The notes under the pieces are model-generated. The model was not told the origin of the DNA, did no database searches, and was given only the letters and a program-made list of their open reading frames with translations. The position numbers and the translations under genes were made by a program. A stretch of DNA of 64,000 nt from JASHPR01 sp963739645 (lineage in GTDB: Bacteria > Actinomycetota > Actinomycetes > Streptosporangiales > Streptosporangiaceae). Positions 37,875-48,962 of this stretch are shown piece after piece. The number at the start of each line of letters is the position of its first letter. Position 1 is the first letter of the stretch. Where the stretch lies: NCBI GenBank assembly GCA_963739645.1, contig CAVUBM010000011.1, forward strand, positions 50,677 to 114,676. Direction: 5' to 3'.

Positions 37875-40800
37875 GTGCCCGTTCCCTCGCCGGTCAAGGC
37901 CCCGGTCCTGGACGGCTTCAGCGAAGCGACCAGGGCCTGGTTCACCGCTGCCTTCGCCGAGCCGACCCCGGCGCAGGCTCAGGCCTGGGCCTCGATTGGC
38001 AACGGTGACAACACACTGGTGATCGCGCCTACCGGTTCGGGCAAGACGCTGGCCGCGTTCCTGTGGGCCATCGACAAGCTGGCCACCGAGCCGGTTCCCG
38101 CGGATCCGCAGCAGCGCTGCCGGGTGCTGTACATCTCGCCGCTGAAGGCGCTGGCCGTGGACATCGAGCGCAACCTGCGCTCCCCGCTGACCGGCGTCGG
38201 CCAGGCCGCGCGCCGCCTGGGCCTGGCCGAGCCCGACATCCGGGTCGGCGTGCGCACCGGGGACACGGCCGCGGATGAGCGGCGCAAGCTGGCCAGCAAG
38301 CCGCCGGACATTCTGATCACCACGCCCGAGTCGCTGTTCCTGCTGCTCACCTCGCAGGCCCGGGAGACACTGCGCAGTGTCGAGACCGTGATCATCGACG
38401 AGGTGCACGCGCTGGCAGGCGGCAAGCGCGGCGCGCACCTGGCCCTGTCCCTGGAACGCCTAGATTCCCTCCGGATGGACACTGTGGCCCCTGGGGACAC
38501 CCAAGCCCCCGATGGCCCCAGGCCAGCACGGCGAAGCCGGGCCAGCCGCGACGGCCGGCCGGAGGTCGGCCCGAGCGGCTGGCGCACGGGGGGGTCTGGG
38601 GGGTCGCCCCCCCGGGCAAACACAGCGGATCGGGCTGTCCGCGACCGTGCGGCCGCCCGAGGAGGTGGCCACGTTCCTGGGCGGCGCCCGCCCGGTGACG
38701 ATCGTGCAGCCGCGCAGCGATAAGCGGATCGAGCTGCAGATCGTGGTTCCGGTGGAGGACATGGCCGACCTGGAAACCGCCGACGGCTTCACGGTGCCGG
38801 GTACCGGGCCCGACCGGCCGCCGGGACCGGGCGGCGCCGGCCCCGGGCCCAGTGTCAGCGGGGATGGGGAAGCCGGGCCGCCGCCGGACGACCCGGCCCG
38901 GAGGCGCTCGATCTGGCCGCACGTCGAGGAACGGGTGCTGGACGAGATCCAGAGCCACGCGTCGACGATCGTGTTCGCCAACTCCCGCCGGCTGGCGGAA
39001 CGGCTGTGCGCCCGGCTCAACGAGCTCGCCGCCGAACGGGCCGAGGAGCAGGATGGCCAGCCGCCGCCAGCCCTGACCCAGGCGCCCAGGCGCTCGCCGG
39101 CCGAGATCATGGCCGAGGCGGGTGCGGCGAACGGTGCGCCGACCGAGGTGGCCCGGGCGCACCATGGCTCGGTGTCCCGGCAGGAGCGCACCCAGATCGA
39201 GGAAGCGCTCAAGGCGGGCCGGCTCCCGGCCGTGGTCGCTACCTCCAGCCTGGAGCTCGGCATCGACATGGGCGCGGTCGACCTGGTGGTCCAGGTGGAG
39301 TCGCCGCCGTCGGTGGCCAGCGGGCTGCAGCGGACCGGCCGGGCCGGCCGACAACGTGGGCGACGTGTCCCGCGGCGTGATCTTCCCCAAGTACCAGGGC
39401 GACCTGGTCCAGGCCACGGTCGTGGCCCAGCGGATGCTGGAAGGCGCGATCGAGGAGCTGCGCATGCCGCGCAACCCGCTCGACGTGCTGGCCCAGCAGA
39501 TCGTTGCGATGACCGCGATGGACGACTGGGAGATCACCGAGCTGGAACAGACGGTCCGGCGGGCCGCGCCGTTCGCCACCCTGACCCGGCCCGTGCTCGA
39601 GGCGGTGCTCGACATGCTGGCCGGCCGCTATCCCAGCGAGGAGTTCGCCGGCCTGCGGCCGCGGCTGGTCTGGGACCGCACGACCGGCATGCTGCACGGG
39701 CGGCCGGGCGGCCAGCGGCTGGCCGTCACCAACGGCGGGACGATCCCCGACCGCGGCCTGTTCGGCGTGTTCCTGGCCGGCGGCCAGCGGGACCGCTCCG
39801 GCCGGGACTCCCGGCGGGTCGGCGAGCTGGACGAGGAGATGGTCTACGAGTCCCGGGTCGGCGACGTGTTCGTGCTCGGCGCGAGTTCCTGGCGGATCGA
39901 GGACATCACCGCGGACCAGGTGCTCGTCTCGCCGGCGCCGGGGCAGCCGGGCCGGCTCCCGTTCTGGCACGGCGACGCGCCAGGCCGCCCGGCCGAGCTC
40001 GGCCGGGCGATCGGCCAGTACTGCCGCGAGCTCAGCGCCGCGGCCCCGCAGGACGCCGCCCAGCGGTTGCGCCGCGACGGTCTTGACGACCTGGCCGCGG
40101 CCAACCTAATCAGGTACCTGGCCGGGCAGCGCGAGGCCACCGGCTACCTGCCCGACGATAAGACCCTGGTCATGGAGCGGTTCCGGGACGAGCTCGGGGA
40201 CTGGCGGCTGGTCCTGCACAGCCCGTACGGCGCGCGGCTGCACGCCCCCTGGGCGCTGGCCATCGCGGCCCGGCTGCGCGACCGCTACCAGGGCATGGAC
40301 GTGCAGGCGCTGCACACCGACGACGGCATCGTGATCCGGGTCCCGGACGCCGACGACCCGCCCCCGGCCGGGATCGCCCTGCTCGACCCGGACGAGCTTG
40401 AGCAGCTGGTGACCGCCGAGCTTGGCGCGTCCGCGCTGTTCGCGTCCAGGTTCCGGGAGTGCGCGGCCCGCGCGCTGCTGCTGCCCCGGCGGCAGCCGGG
40501 ACGGCGGACCCCGCTGTGGCAGCAGCGGCAGCGCTCGGCTCAGCTGCTCTCGGTGGCCAGCCAGTACGGGACCTTCCCGATCGTGCTCGAAACGGTCCGT
40601 GAGTGCCTGCAGGACGTGTTCGACGTCCCCGGCCTGACCGGTCTGCTGCGTGACCTGGCGGCGCGCCGGGTCCGGCTGGTGGACGTGGAGACCAGCGCCC
40701 CGTCCCCGTTCGCCCGGTCGCTGCTGTTCCGTTACGTCGGTGCGTTCATGTACGAGGGCGACACACCGCTGGCCGAGCGCCGGGCCCAGGCCCTGGCCCT

Positions 40801-42956
40801 GGACTCGTCGCTGCTCGCCGAGCTGCTCGGGCAGGCCGACGCCCGTGAGCTGCTGGACCAGGAGATCGTCGAGGATGCCGAGCGCGACCTGCAGCGCCTC
40901 CCGCCGCGCCGCGCCTGCCGGGACCTGGAGGGGGTCGCCGACCTGCTCCGGGCCATCGGCCCGCTGTCCGCGATGGAGGTCGAGGAGCGCTGCACCGACC
41001 CCGGGGCCGCGCCGGGCTGGCTGGCCGAGCTGGCGGCGCAGCGCCGGCTGATCCTGGTCCGTGTCGCGGGCGAGGAACGCTGGGCGGCGATCGAGGACGC
41101 TGGCCGACTGCGGGACGCGCTCGGGGTGGCCCTGCCGACCGGGGTGCCGGACGCGTTCACCGAGCCGGTGCCCGACCCGCTCGGTGACCTGGTGGCCAGG
41201 TACGCCCGCGGCCACGGGCCGTTCACCGCGGCGGCGGTGGCGCACCGGTACGGACTCGGGATCGCCGTGGTCACAGGGACGCTCAGCCGCCTGGCCGCCG
41301 AGGGCCGGGTGGCCGAGGGCGAGTTCCTGCCCGGCGGGCGCGGGACCGAGTACTGCGACACCGGGGTGCTCCGGCTGCTGCGCCGCCGCTGCCTGGCCAA
41401 GCTGCGCAAGGAGGCCGAGCCGGTGCCGCCGCAGGCGCTGGCTCGGTTCCTGCCCGCGTGGCAGAACGCGGCGCACCGGGCCGCCGGGCGGGCCAGCCGG
41501 GCCAAGCGCCCGGCGGGGCCCGACGCGGTCTACGACGTCGTGGAGCAGCTGGCCGGGGCGGCGGTTCCGGCCTCGGCGCTGGAGACGCTGGTGCTGCCCG
41601 GACGCGTGCCGGGCTACTCCCCGGCCCTGCTCGACGAGCTGACCGCCGCGGGCGAGGTGGTGTGGTCGGGAGCCGGCGGCCTGCCCGGCGGCGACGGCTG
41701 GGTGGTGCTCGCCCCGGCCGACGCCGCGCCGCTGCTGTTCGGTGAGTCGGGCGAGATCACGATGACGCCGCTGCACGAGGCGCTGCTCACGGCGCTGGAC
41801 GGCGGCGGCGCGCTGTTCTTCCGGGCGCTGGCCGACCGCGTCGACGCGCAGCTGCGCGGCATGGACGAGACGGCGGGCCGCGCGCCCGGGCCGGTGACCG
41901 ACCAGGCGCTGGCCGCGGCGATCTGGGACCTGGTCTGGGCCGGCCGACCAACGACACGCTCACCCCGCTGCGCACGGTGCTGGCCACCGGCCGGCCCACG
42001 GCCGACGCCGAGCGGGGCGCTCCGGCAGCGGGTCGGTTGGCCAACGGTGGCGTCACCGCCAGTACGCCGCTGACCAGCGCCAACGGCCTGCTGCCCGCGG
42101 GTGCCCCGCCGCAGCCGGGCGGCGGGCGGGCCCGGCCCGCCGGCCGGGCCGGGCGCATCGGCTCCCGCAGGCAGGGGTACGGCCGGGCGGTGCTGCCCTC
42201 CCGGAGCGGTCCGCCCACGGTCAGCGGCCGCTGGTCGCTGCTGCCCCCGGTCGAGCCAGACCGGACCAGGCGGCTGCACGCGCTGGCCAGCACCCTGCTG
42301 GAGCGGCACGGCATCCTGATCCGGGGCGCGGTGATGGCGGAACGCGTGACCGGCGGGTTCGGCGCGCTCTACCCGGTGCTGCGGGCGATGGAGGATGCCG
42401 GCCAGTGCCGCCGCGGCTACTTCGTCGAGGGCCTGGGCGCGGCGCAGTTCGCCCTGCCCGGAGCGGTCGACCGGATGCGCGCCATGGCCGCCGACCCAGG
42501 GCAGAAGGCCGCACCGCTCTCTTCGCCGGATCCGTGGGTCTCGGCCCCGCCACCGGCGGCACCCGCGCCGGCCACGGGGACCAGCCCGGTCGTGGTGCTG
42601 GCCGCGGCGGACCCGGCCAACGCTTACGGCGCGGCGCTGGCCTGGCCGGCCCGCCGGACGAGACGCCGGGCGGGCACCGCCCGGGCCGCAAGGCGGGCGC
42701 GCTCGTGGTCCTGGCCGACGGCGAGCTGGTCCTCTACGTCGAGCGCGGCGGCAAGACCCTGCTGTCCTGGACCAGCGACCCGGACCTGCTCGGTCCGGCC
42801 GCCGCGGCCCTGGCCGACGCCGTGCGCGACGGCGCGCTCGGCCGCCTCACCGTGGAGCGGGCCGACGGCGGCGGCGTCTACGACTCCCCGCTCGCCCAGG
42901 CCCTGGAGACCGCCGGCTTCCGGCCTACCCCGCGCGGCCTGCGCCTTCGCGCCTAG
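37875..42956 (+). pseudogene. lhr: Lhr-type ATP-dependent DNA helicase, frame interrupted
   Basis: Large superfamily 2 DNA repair helicase. Visible motifs are I (IAPTGSGKTLAAFLW), Ia (YISPLKALAVDIERNLR), II (VIIDEVHALAG), III (GLSATVRPPEE), IV-V (VFANSRRLAERLC, ATSSLELGIDMGAVDLVVQV) and VI (LQRTGRAG). A long Lhr C-terminal region follows, including IPDRGLFGVFLA and GDVFVLGASSWRIEDI. The frame changes at 38470-38620 (G-rich repeat between motifs II and III), at 39349 (one extra C), at about 41945 and at about 42665 (probable single missing bases). The intact protein would have about 1,600 residues outside the repeat. The last two changes look like indel errors; the repeat insertion may be real. 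Confidence 0.82.
38542..38617 (+). repeat. G-rich palindromic repeat element, copy inside lhr
   Basis: 76 bp beginning CCAGCCGCGACGGCCGGCCG and ending in a G-run hairpin closing with CCCCCCCGGGC. The whole unexpected stretch between LERLDSL and QRIGLSATVR spans about 38470-38625, and it shifts the frame. Same orientation on the plus strand as the dapF copy. Confidence 0.7.
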
Positions 42957-42988
42957 CGCTGCACCGCGAGCGGGGCTACGGTCGCGTC

Positions 42989-44467
42989 ATGGGCCGTGAC
43001 ATTGAAGCGATCAAGATCAGCGGCGAGGACCGACGCAAATACCGGGACAAGCTCCGGCGGTCGCTGGACGTATTCGCCCGGATGCTGCGTGAGCGCATGT
43101 TCGAGGCCGACCCGTCACAGGTCGGCCTGGAGATCGAGCTGAACCTGGTCGACTCCAGCGGGATGCCGTCGATGCACAACCAGGCCGTACTCGACGCGAT
43201 CGCGGATCCGGCCTGGGCGACCGAGCTCGGGCAGTTCAACATCGAGATCAACGTGCCGCCCCGGCACCTCGAGGGCGGTACGGTCGCGGACCTGGAGCAG
43301 GAGGTCAGGGCCAGCCTCAACACCGCGGACAACCACGCCCGCGAGACCGGCAGCCGCATGGTCATGATCGGCATCCTGCCGACGCTGCAGAAGGACGACG
43401 TGAACGAGAGCACCCTGTCGGCCAACGCGCGCTACCGGGTGCTGAACGAGCAGATCTTCGCGGCGCGCGGCGAGGACATGCGCATCGCGATCGACGGCAC
43501 CGAGAAACTTCTCACCTACGCGGACAGCATCACCCCCGAGGCCGCCTGCACCAGCGTGCAGCTTCACGTGCAGGTCAGCCCGGACGCGTTCGCCCATTAC
43601 TGGAACGCGGCCCAGGCGATCGCGTCGGTGCAGGTCGCGCTCGCCGCCAACTCTCCTTTCCTGTTCGGCAAGCAGCTTTGGCACGAGACCCGGATCACGC
43701 TGTTCGAGCAGGCCACCGACACCCGGCCGGACGAGCTCAAGCAGCAGGGGGTGCGGCCGAGGGTGTGGTTCGGCGAGCGCTGGATCACGTCGGTTTTCGA
43801 CCTGTTCGAGGAGAACATCCAGTTCTTCCCCGCCCTGCTGCCGATCTGCGAGGAGGAGGACCCGCTGGCCGTCCTGGACCAGGGCGGCTGCCCGCAGCTG
43901 GCCGAGATGAGCCTGCACAACGGGACGATCTACCGCTGGAACCGGCCCGTCTACGCGGCCGTCGACGGCACGCCGCACCTGCGGGTGGAGAACCGGGTCC
44001 TGCCGGCCGGCCCGTCGGTCGCCGACGTGATGGCGAATGCGGCGTTCTACTACGGCCTGGTGCGGTTCCTGGCCGAGGCCCAGCGGCCGGTGTGGAGCCA
44101 GATGGCGTTCGCCACCGCAGCCGAGAACATGTACACGGCCGCGCGCCACGGCATCGACGCGCAGCTCTACTGGCCGGGCCTGGGCGAGGTGCCCGTGACC
44201 GAGCTGGTGCTGCGCCACCTGCTGCCGCAGGCCCGCGAGGGGCTCGGCCGCTGGGGCGTCGACCCGCAGCAGGCCGCGCGGCTGCTCGACATCATCGAGC
44301 AGCGCTGCATCACCGGCCGCACCGGCGCGGCCTGGCAGATCGCCACCGTGGCCGGGCTGACCGAGGGCGGCAGCGAGCGCCCGGAGGCGCTGCGCGTGAT
44401 GACCCAGCGCTACATCGAACGCATGCACACCAACGACCCGGTGCACACCTGGGACGAGACGTCGTGA
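42989..44467 (+). CDS. Glutamate--cysteine ligase family 2 protein
   Basis: 492 residues of the GCS2 (PF04107-type) family, which includes gamma-glutamylcysteine synthetases and EgtA. Landmarks are VGLEIELNLVDSSGMP, the Glu/Asn-rich QFNIEINVPPRHLEGG, MIGILPTL, VQLHVQVSPDAFAHYWNAAQ, and HNGTIYRWNRPVY. Proteins of this kind occur in many actinobacteria that make mycothiol, and the in vivo substrate is uncertain. ATG at 42989 is chosen because it lies just after the end of lhr and fits the family N-terminus. A perfect hairpin follows the gene. Confidence 0.83.
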   Translation: MGRDIEAIKISGEDRRKYRDKLRRSLDVFARMLRERMFEADPSQVGLEIELNLVDSSGMPSMHNQAVLDAIADPAWATELGQFNIEINVPPRHLEGGTVADLEQEVRASLNTADNHARETGSRMVMIGILPTLQKDDVNESTLSANARYRVLNEQIFAARGEDMRIAIDGTEKLLTYADSITPEAACTSVQLHVQVSPDAFAHYWNAAQAIASVQVALAANSPFLFGKQLWHETRITLFEQATDTRPDELKQQGVRPRVWFGERWITSVFDLFEENIQFFPALLPICEEEDPLAVLDQGGCPQLAEMSLHNGTIYRWNRPVYAAVDGTPHLRVENRVLPAGPSVADVMANAAFYYGLVRFLAEAQRPVWSQMAFATAAENMYTAARHGIDAQLYWPGLGEVPVTELVLRHLLPQAREGLGRWGVDPQQAARLLDIIEQRCITGRTGAAWQIATVAGLTEGGSERPEALRVMTQRYIERMHTNDPVHTWDETS

Positions 44468-44539
44468 CCGGCCTCCTGCGATCGCGTCGCATTACCGGGG
44501 CGTTTCCCGGCGCTAATCCAGCCGGATGGCGGAAATAGC

Positions 44540-44572
44540 CGGCCGGGCCGCTCACATCGAGCGGCCCGGCCG
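44540..44572. terminator. Bidirectional terminator hairpin
   Basis: A perfect 14-bp stem, with arms of the form GGCCGGGCCGCTC and GAGCGGCCCGGCC around the loop ACATC. It sits between the glutamate-cysteine ligase gene (plus) and the tiny gene at 44601-44720 (minus). Confidence 0.75.
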
Positions 44573-44600
44573 CAAATACGCACGAGAAGCAGGTGTGAAA

Positions 44601-44720
44601 TTACCTGCCCTTGGGCTGCTGCCTGCCGTTGACCTTGCTCGGACGCCTGGTCATCGCCATAACGACGATCGCGGCGGTCACGGCCAGCGGGATCAGAATC
44701 ATCCTCATTCTGCGCTGCAC
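44601..44720 (-). CDS. Tiny single-pass membrane protein, 39 residues
   Basis: GTG start at 44720 is preceded by GGAGGGGG six bases upstream, one of the best ribosome binding sites in the window. The protein has a basic N-terminus (MQRRMR), one membrane helix (MILIPLAVTAAIVVMAM), and a basic tail ending NGRQQPKGR. It is flanked by a terminator hairpin downstream. The family is not recognised. Coding is supported by the start signal and the clean basic-helix-basic architecture. Confidence 0.65.
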   Translation of the reverse strand: MQRRMRMILIPLAVTAAIVVMAMTRRPSKVNGRQQPKGR

Positions 44721-44855
44721 GAGTCCCCCTCCGAATACGAAAGAATTCATACGGCTGCGCGATACCCGTCACCGCCCGTGGCAAACCGCTCCTATCGAGT
44801 GATCGCGCCCGCCCCGGGCCAGGAAGGATTTCACCTCGCGGGAGGATTTGCCGGA

Positions 44856-45985
44856 TTATGCCGGCCCGGCCAGCGCCGCTAGCCGGGGCAGCAGCCGCTC
44901 GCCGATAGCAAGATCATCATCGAGCGGCCGGTCGGCGGTGTCGGCGGGCAGCACGCCAGCCGCCTGGTCGAACGCCTCCGCCAGCGGCGCCGCACCCGGG
45001 CGCAGGCCGCTCAGCCGCAGCGCCCGCACCGCGGCGACCAGCTCGCAGGCCAGCACGATCCGGTAGGCCCGCACCACGTCGGTGGTGGTGCGCGCCGACT
45101 GGGTGGAGAACCCGGCGTGCTCCTCCACCCCGCGCGACAGCACGGCGCTGCCCAGGGCGGCGGGCGCGGCCAGCCTGCGGAGGTCGGCGATCGCGGCCTG
45201 GGACACGTACTCCAGCATCATGATCCCCGAGCTGGGCGGCGGGTCGGTGGCCTGGAACGGGGCCAGCCCGGTGAAGGCGGGCTCGACCAGCGTGCCGAGC
45301 CGGGCCGCGGACAGCGCCGCGGCCCGGAACAGCGCGGCCCGGGCCGCGTCGAGGGCCAGCCCGATGTAGGCGGTGTGGAAGTTCCCGTTGTGCCAGGCGG
45401 CCGGGCCCGCCACGTCGATGAGCGGGTTCTCGGCCGCGGCGTTGAGGTCGATGGTGATCGTCTGCTCCGCCTGCCGCGCCGCATCCACCGCGGGCCCGTG
45501 CACCTGCGGGAAGGCCCGGTACCCGTACGGGTCCTGGATCCGGGCCGCGGCCGCGTCGCCGGCCAGCAGCCGCCGCATCACCGCGGCCACCACCTGCTGG
45601 CCGGGGTGCGGGCGCGCGTCGTGCACGGACGCGGCGTACGGCTCGGTGGAGGCGGCCACGGCCAGGTGGGCCAGGGCAGCGACCGGCATCGCCGCCTGCA
45701 GCAGTTCCCTGAGGTCGTGGCAGGCCAGGGCCGCCTCGCCGAGCGTCGCGGCACTGCTGGAGATGAACGCCAGGGCATCGGCCGAGGCCAGCGCGAACCG
45801 GGGCGGCCGGTGGTGCGCCCGTACACGGGCTGGCGCCCCGCCACGAGGATGGCGGCCTGGGCCGCGGCCGCCGCCCGCGCCCGGCCTGGCTCGGCCACGC
45901 CGAGCCGCACCTGCCCTCGGGCCGCGGCCGCGACCTGGGCGCACGTCAGCGACGTTCCGTCGAGCGCCAGGACGGCGGTAACCAC
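44856..45985 (-). pseudogene. hutH: Histidine/aromatic amino acid ammonia-lyase remnant lacking the MIO region
   Basis: Family members deaminate histidine (or another aromatic amino acid) using the MIO cofactor formed from Ala-Ser-Gly. The N-terminus is recognisable: VLALDGTSLTCAQVAAAARG and PVYGRTTG. At about 45810 the sequence jumps in another frame straight to FALASADALAFISSSAATLG, which in intact enzymes lies about 120 residues later. The skipped part includes the Ala-Ser-Gly triad. The C-terminal half is well preserved (QDPYGYRAFPQVHG, TIDLNAAAENPLID, WHNGNFHTAYIGLALD, GVEEHAGFSTQSA). Either an internal deletion of about 370 bp made a pseudogene or an assembly collapse removed it. Confidence 0.8.
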
Positions 45986-45998
45986 CGCTCGGCCCGGT

Positions 45999-47183
45999 TC
46001 ACGTGCTCGCCACGGAGGCGAGCAGCTCCCCGCGGGCCTGGTCGACCGCGGCCAGGATCGCGCCGCGCAGCACCGGGTCGCCGGTCACGGCGGTCGGGAC
46101 GACCTGCGGCGGGCCGGGCAGATCCGGCCCACCTCGGCCGCGACCCGCCGGCCAGCGCGGTGCCGCCGGCCAGGCCGACCTCGCCGCCCAGCACGACCAG
46201 CCCGGGATCGAGCACCAGGCAGACGGACGCGACGCCGGTCGCGACCCGGCCGGCCAGCTCGGTGAGGAACGCGTCGCCGCGCTCGTCCCCGGCGGCCGCG
46301 GCCGCCACCGCGGCGCGGACGGCCGCCCCGGCGGTGGACTCGGCGAACCCGTATCCGGCCGCGAGCGGCAGCACCGCCTGCGCGCCGGCCAGGGACTGGA
46401 ACGCGCCCGTCGCCGGGTGGGTGACGTCCTGCGGCAGCGGCGCCCCGGGCACCGGCAGGTAGCCGATCTCACCCGCCGCCCCGGCCACGCCCCGGTGCAG
46501 CCGGCCGCCGAGCACGGTCGCCAGGCCGAGGCCGACCCCGATCCAGACCAGCACGAAGTCGTCCGCACCTGCCGCCGCGCCGCCCGCGCGCTCGGCCATC
46601 GCGGCCAGGTTGACGTCGTTCTCGATCGTGCACCGGCCGGCCCAGGTCGGCGCGCAGCGCGGCGAGCACGCCCTCGTGCCAGGCCGGCAGGTTGACGGCC
46701 AGCCGCGGGTCGCCGGTGCGCGGGTCGAGCACGCCGGGGGTGCCGATCACGAACGCGCGCAGCGCCTCCGGCGAGACCCCGGCCGAGCGGCAGGCCGTGC
46801 CACCGCGCCGCGCACCAGCTCGACCGGGTCGCCCGTGCCGTTCGGGTCCACCGACACCTCGGCGATGACCCGCCCGGTGACGTCGGCCACCCCGGCGCTG
46901 ACTTCGTCGTGCTCGACGTGCAGCCCGGCCACGTAGGCGGCCGACGGCACCACCGCGTAGAGCGCGGCGTTCGGCCCGCGGCCGCCCGCCTGCTCACCGG
47001 CCACCTCGACCAGGCCCGCGCTCCTCCAGCCGGGCCAGCAGCTGCGACGCCGTCACCTTGGACAGGCCGGTGCTGCTCGCCGAGCTGCGCCCGGGTCATC
47101 GGGCCGCCGGTCAGCAGCAGCTCCAGCGCTGCGCGGTCGTTCAGCTCGCGCAGCAGGCTCGGCGTACCTGGCCGTCGCTCCAT
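45999..47183 (-). pseudogene. ROK family transcriptional regulator, several frameshifts
   Basis: NagC/XylR-type repressor with sugar-kinase fold. The N-terminus MERRPGTPSLLRELNDRAAL begins a winged helix (LLTGGPMTRAQLGE). The ROK domain is then spread over at least four frames: AALYAVVPSAAYVAGLHVEH, IGTPGVLDPRTG, DDFVLVWIGVGLGLATVLGG with the EIGYLPV motif, and VVLGGEVGLAGG, ending with GAILAAVDQARGELLAS. ATG at 47183 has GGAGGGG upstream. It is divergent from a sugar ABC operon, and a 13-bp palindrome lies between them. No conserved segment is missing, so sequence errors are likely. Confidence 0.75.
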
Positions 47184-47297
47184 CCCGCCCCTCCGCTCGC
47201 TCTGGCGGTAACCGTACGGCCGGACCGGCCCGGCCGGCACCGCAGAGGCCCTGCCAGCACAGGTTATGTCTCAATCTGGCAACGGCCTCTATCTTAT

Positions 47298-47310
47298 AGG
47301 AAAGTTTCCT
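47298..47310. promoter_or_regulatory. Candidate ROK operator in the divergent promoter region
   Basis: AGGAAAGTTTCCT is a perfect palindrome with 6-bp arms around a central G. It lies in an AT-richer patch between the ROK gene and the ABC operon, a position suited to control of both. Binding is inferred from position and symmetry only. Confidence 0.6.
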
Positions 47311-47444
47311 GTTAGTTTCTGGCTAGTGCCCAGGGCGCGACCGCATGAGCGCCGGCCGGGCCGCAGATCCAGCTCAGCGGCTCGGCCAGGACCGGAGGCG
47401 CAGCCCCGGGTCCGCGAGACAGAGCCGGGAAGGGAGATCGGGCA

Positions 47445-48811
47445 GTGAAACTCACCAGATCGGCCGCCGCCATCGGCGCTGCCGTCGTGCTCGCCGGGGC
47501 CGCGGCCGCGGGATGCGGCTCGGGCGGCAGCGTCGCAGTCGTCCGCGAGCTCGGCCGCGCCCGCCAAGCTGGTCGTGTGGCGCATGGGCTCGTCCGTCGC
47601 CGTCCCAGGTCACCTGGATGAACGGGGTCGTCACGCAGTTCCACAAGCAGTTCCCGCAGTTCAAGACCACCAAGGTGGTCGTGGACTGGATCCCCTGGGG
47701 CAACCGCATCACCGACTGGACCAACGCGCTGACCAGCGGCAAGGGCGGCCCGGACATCACCGAGCTCGGCAACACCGACACGCCGGGCATCGCCGCGCAG
47801 GGCGCGCTCGCCAACATCACCAGCGAGCGTCAAGTCCTGGTCGCCAGGGCTCGAGCATGATCGCGGGCAACCTGGCCAACGACACGGTCAGCGGCCGTCA
47901 ACTACGCGGTGCCGTGGTTCGGCGGCGTGCGCGGCATCTGGTACCGCAAGGACCAGTTCGCCAAGGCCGGCATCACCTCGCCGCCCGACCACCTGGGCCG
48001 CAGCTGGTCAGCGACGCCAAGCTGCTGATGAAGAAGTACCCCGGCACCTACGGCCTCGGCGCGCCGAGCAACTTCACCAACGGCGATCGTCAGCTTCATC
48101 TGGGGCGCTGGCGGCCAGGTGGCGGTGCAGGCAGAACGGCAAGTGGGTCGCCGAGCTGACCACGCCCGGCGTCCGAGGCCGGCATCAAGTTCTACGCCGA
48201 CCTGTACCTGACCCAGCACGTGTCGCCGGCCAAGTACATCGGCCAGACCGAGCTCGGCGCGCCCGGCGCCACCTCGGGCGGCTCGAACGAGGACTTCGCC
48301 AAGGGCACGCTGGACATGTACATCGACGGGCCGTGGGCGCAGTCCTCGCTGGAGGCGGTCGAGCACGAAGTACGCAGTCGCAGTGGGCCTCGTTCCCGAT
48401 CCCGAGCCAGAACGGCCCGAACCCGGCGCCCGCCTTCGCGGGCGGATCCGACCTCGGCGTCTGGGCCAAGAGCCCGAACAAGACCGCGGCCTGGGATCTG
48501 GTCACGCGTGATGGACAGCCCGGCCAACGCGACCACGTTCGCGAACTCTCCAGGGCTTCTTCCCCGAGTTCACCTCCGCGCTGTCCGGCGGCGCCTACGC
48601 CAGCAGCCCGATCCTGGCCGGCTTCGCCAAGGCCGCCGCCTACACCCAGATCTCCCCGCTGAACTCGACGAACTGGGCCACCGCCGACGCCACGGACGCG
48701 ATCATCCCGACCATGATGAAGTCGCTGATGCAGGGCGCCAGCTTCGCGGCCACCGTGACCAAGGCCAACACCGAGCTGCAGAACGTGCTCAACACCGGCT
48801 CCGAATCCTGA
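47445..48811 (+). pseudogene. Sugar ABC transporter substrate-binding lipoprotein, many frameshifts
   Basis: Family 1 extracellular solute-binding protein. GTG at 47445 starts MKLTRSAAAIGAAVVLAGA with a lipobox ending in AAGC, so the mature protein should be lipid-anchored. The mature part is scattered over three frames: LVVWRMGSS, VTWMNGVVTQFHKQFPQFKTT, VDWIPWGNRITDWTNALTSG, VPWFGGVRGIWYRKDQF, GIKFYADLYLTQHVSPAKYI, and LDMYIDGPWAQSSLEAVE. SFPIPSQNGPNPAPAFAGGS, TAAWDLVT, and NTELQNVLNTGSES follow. Removing single bases at 47595, 47828, 47896, 48088, 48170 and 48507, plus a few others, restores one frame. Followed by two permeases and a glycosidase; no ATPase gene is present, as in many actinobacterial systems that share an MsiK-type ATPase. 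Confidence 0.78.
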
Positions 48812-48879
48812 GCTGGTCAGTCCGCGAGGCCTGCGGCCCCGCGTAGCAGCGCCGGCAGCTGTCCCGCACACCTGCCCGA

Positions 48880-48925
48880 TCCCCCTCCACGGCACCGGCT
48901 GGCCGTCGCGGCCATCGTCGGGTCC
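48880..48925 (-). repeat. Degenerate fragment of the G-rich repeat between ABC genes
   Basis: On the minus strand the stretch reads GATGGCCGCGACGGCC followed by a GGAGGGGGAT-like tract, resembling the start and middle of the repeat at 51814-51925 in opposite orientation. It lies in the 150-bp gap between the binding protein and the first permease. Confidence 0.4.
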
Positions 48926-48962
48926 CGTCCGGCGCCGGGAGCCAGGCAGGCGCCGGCACGCC

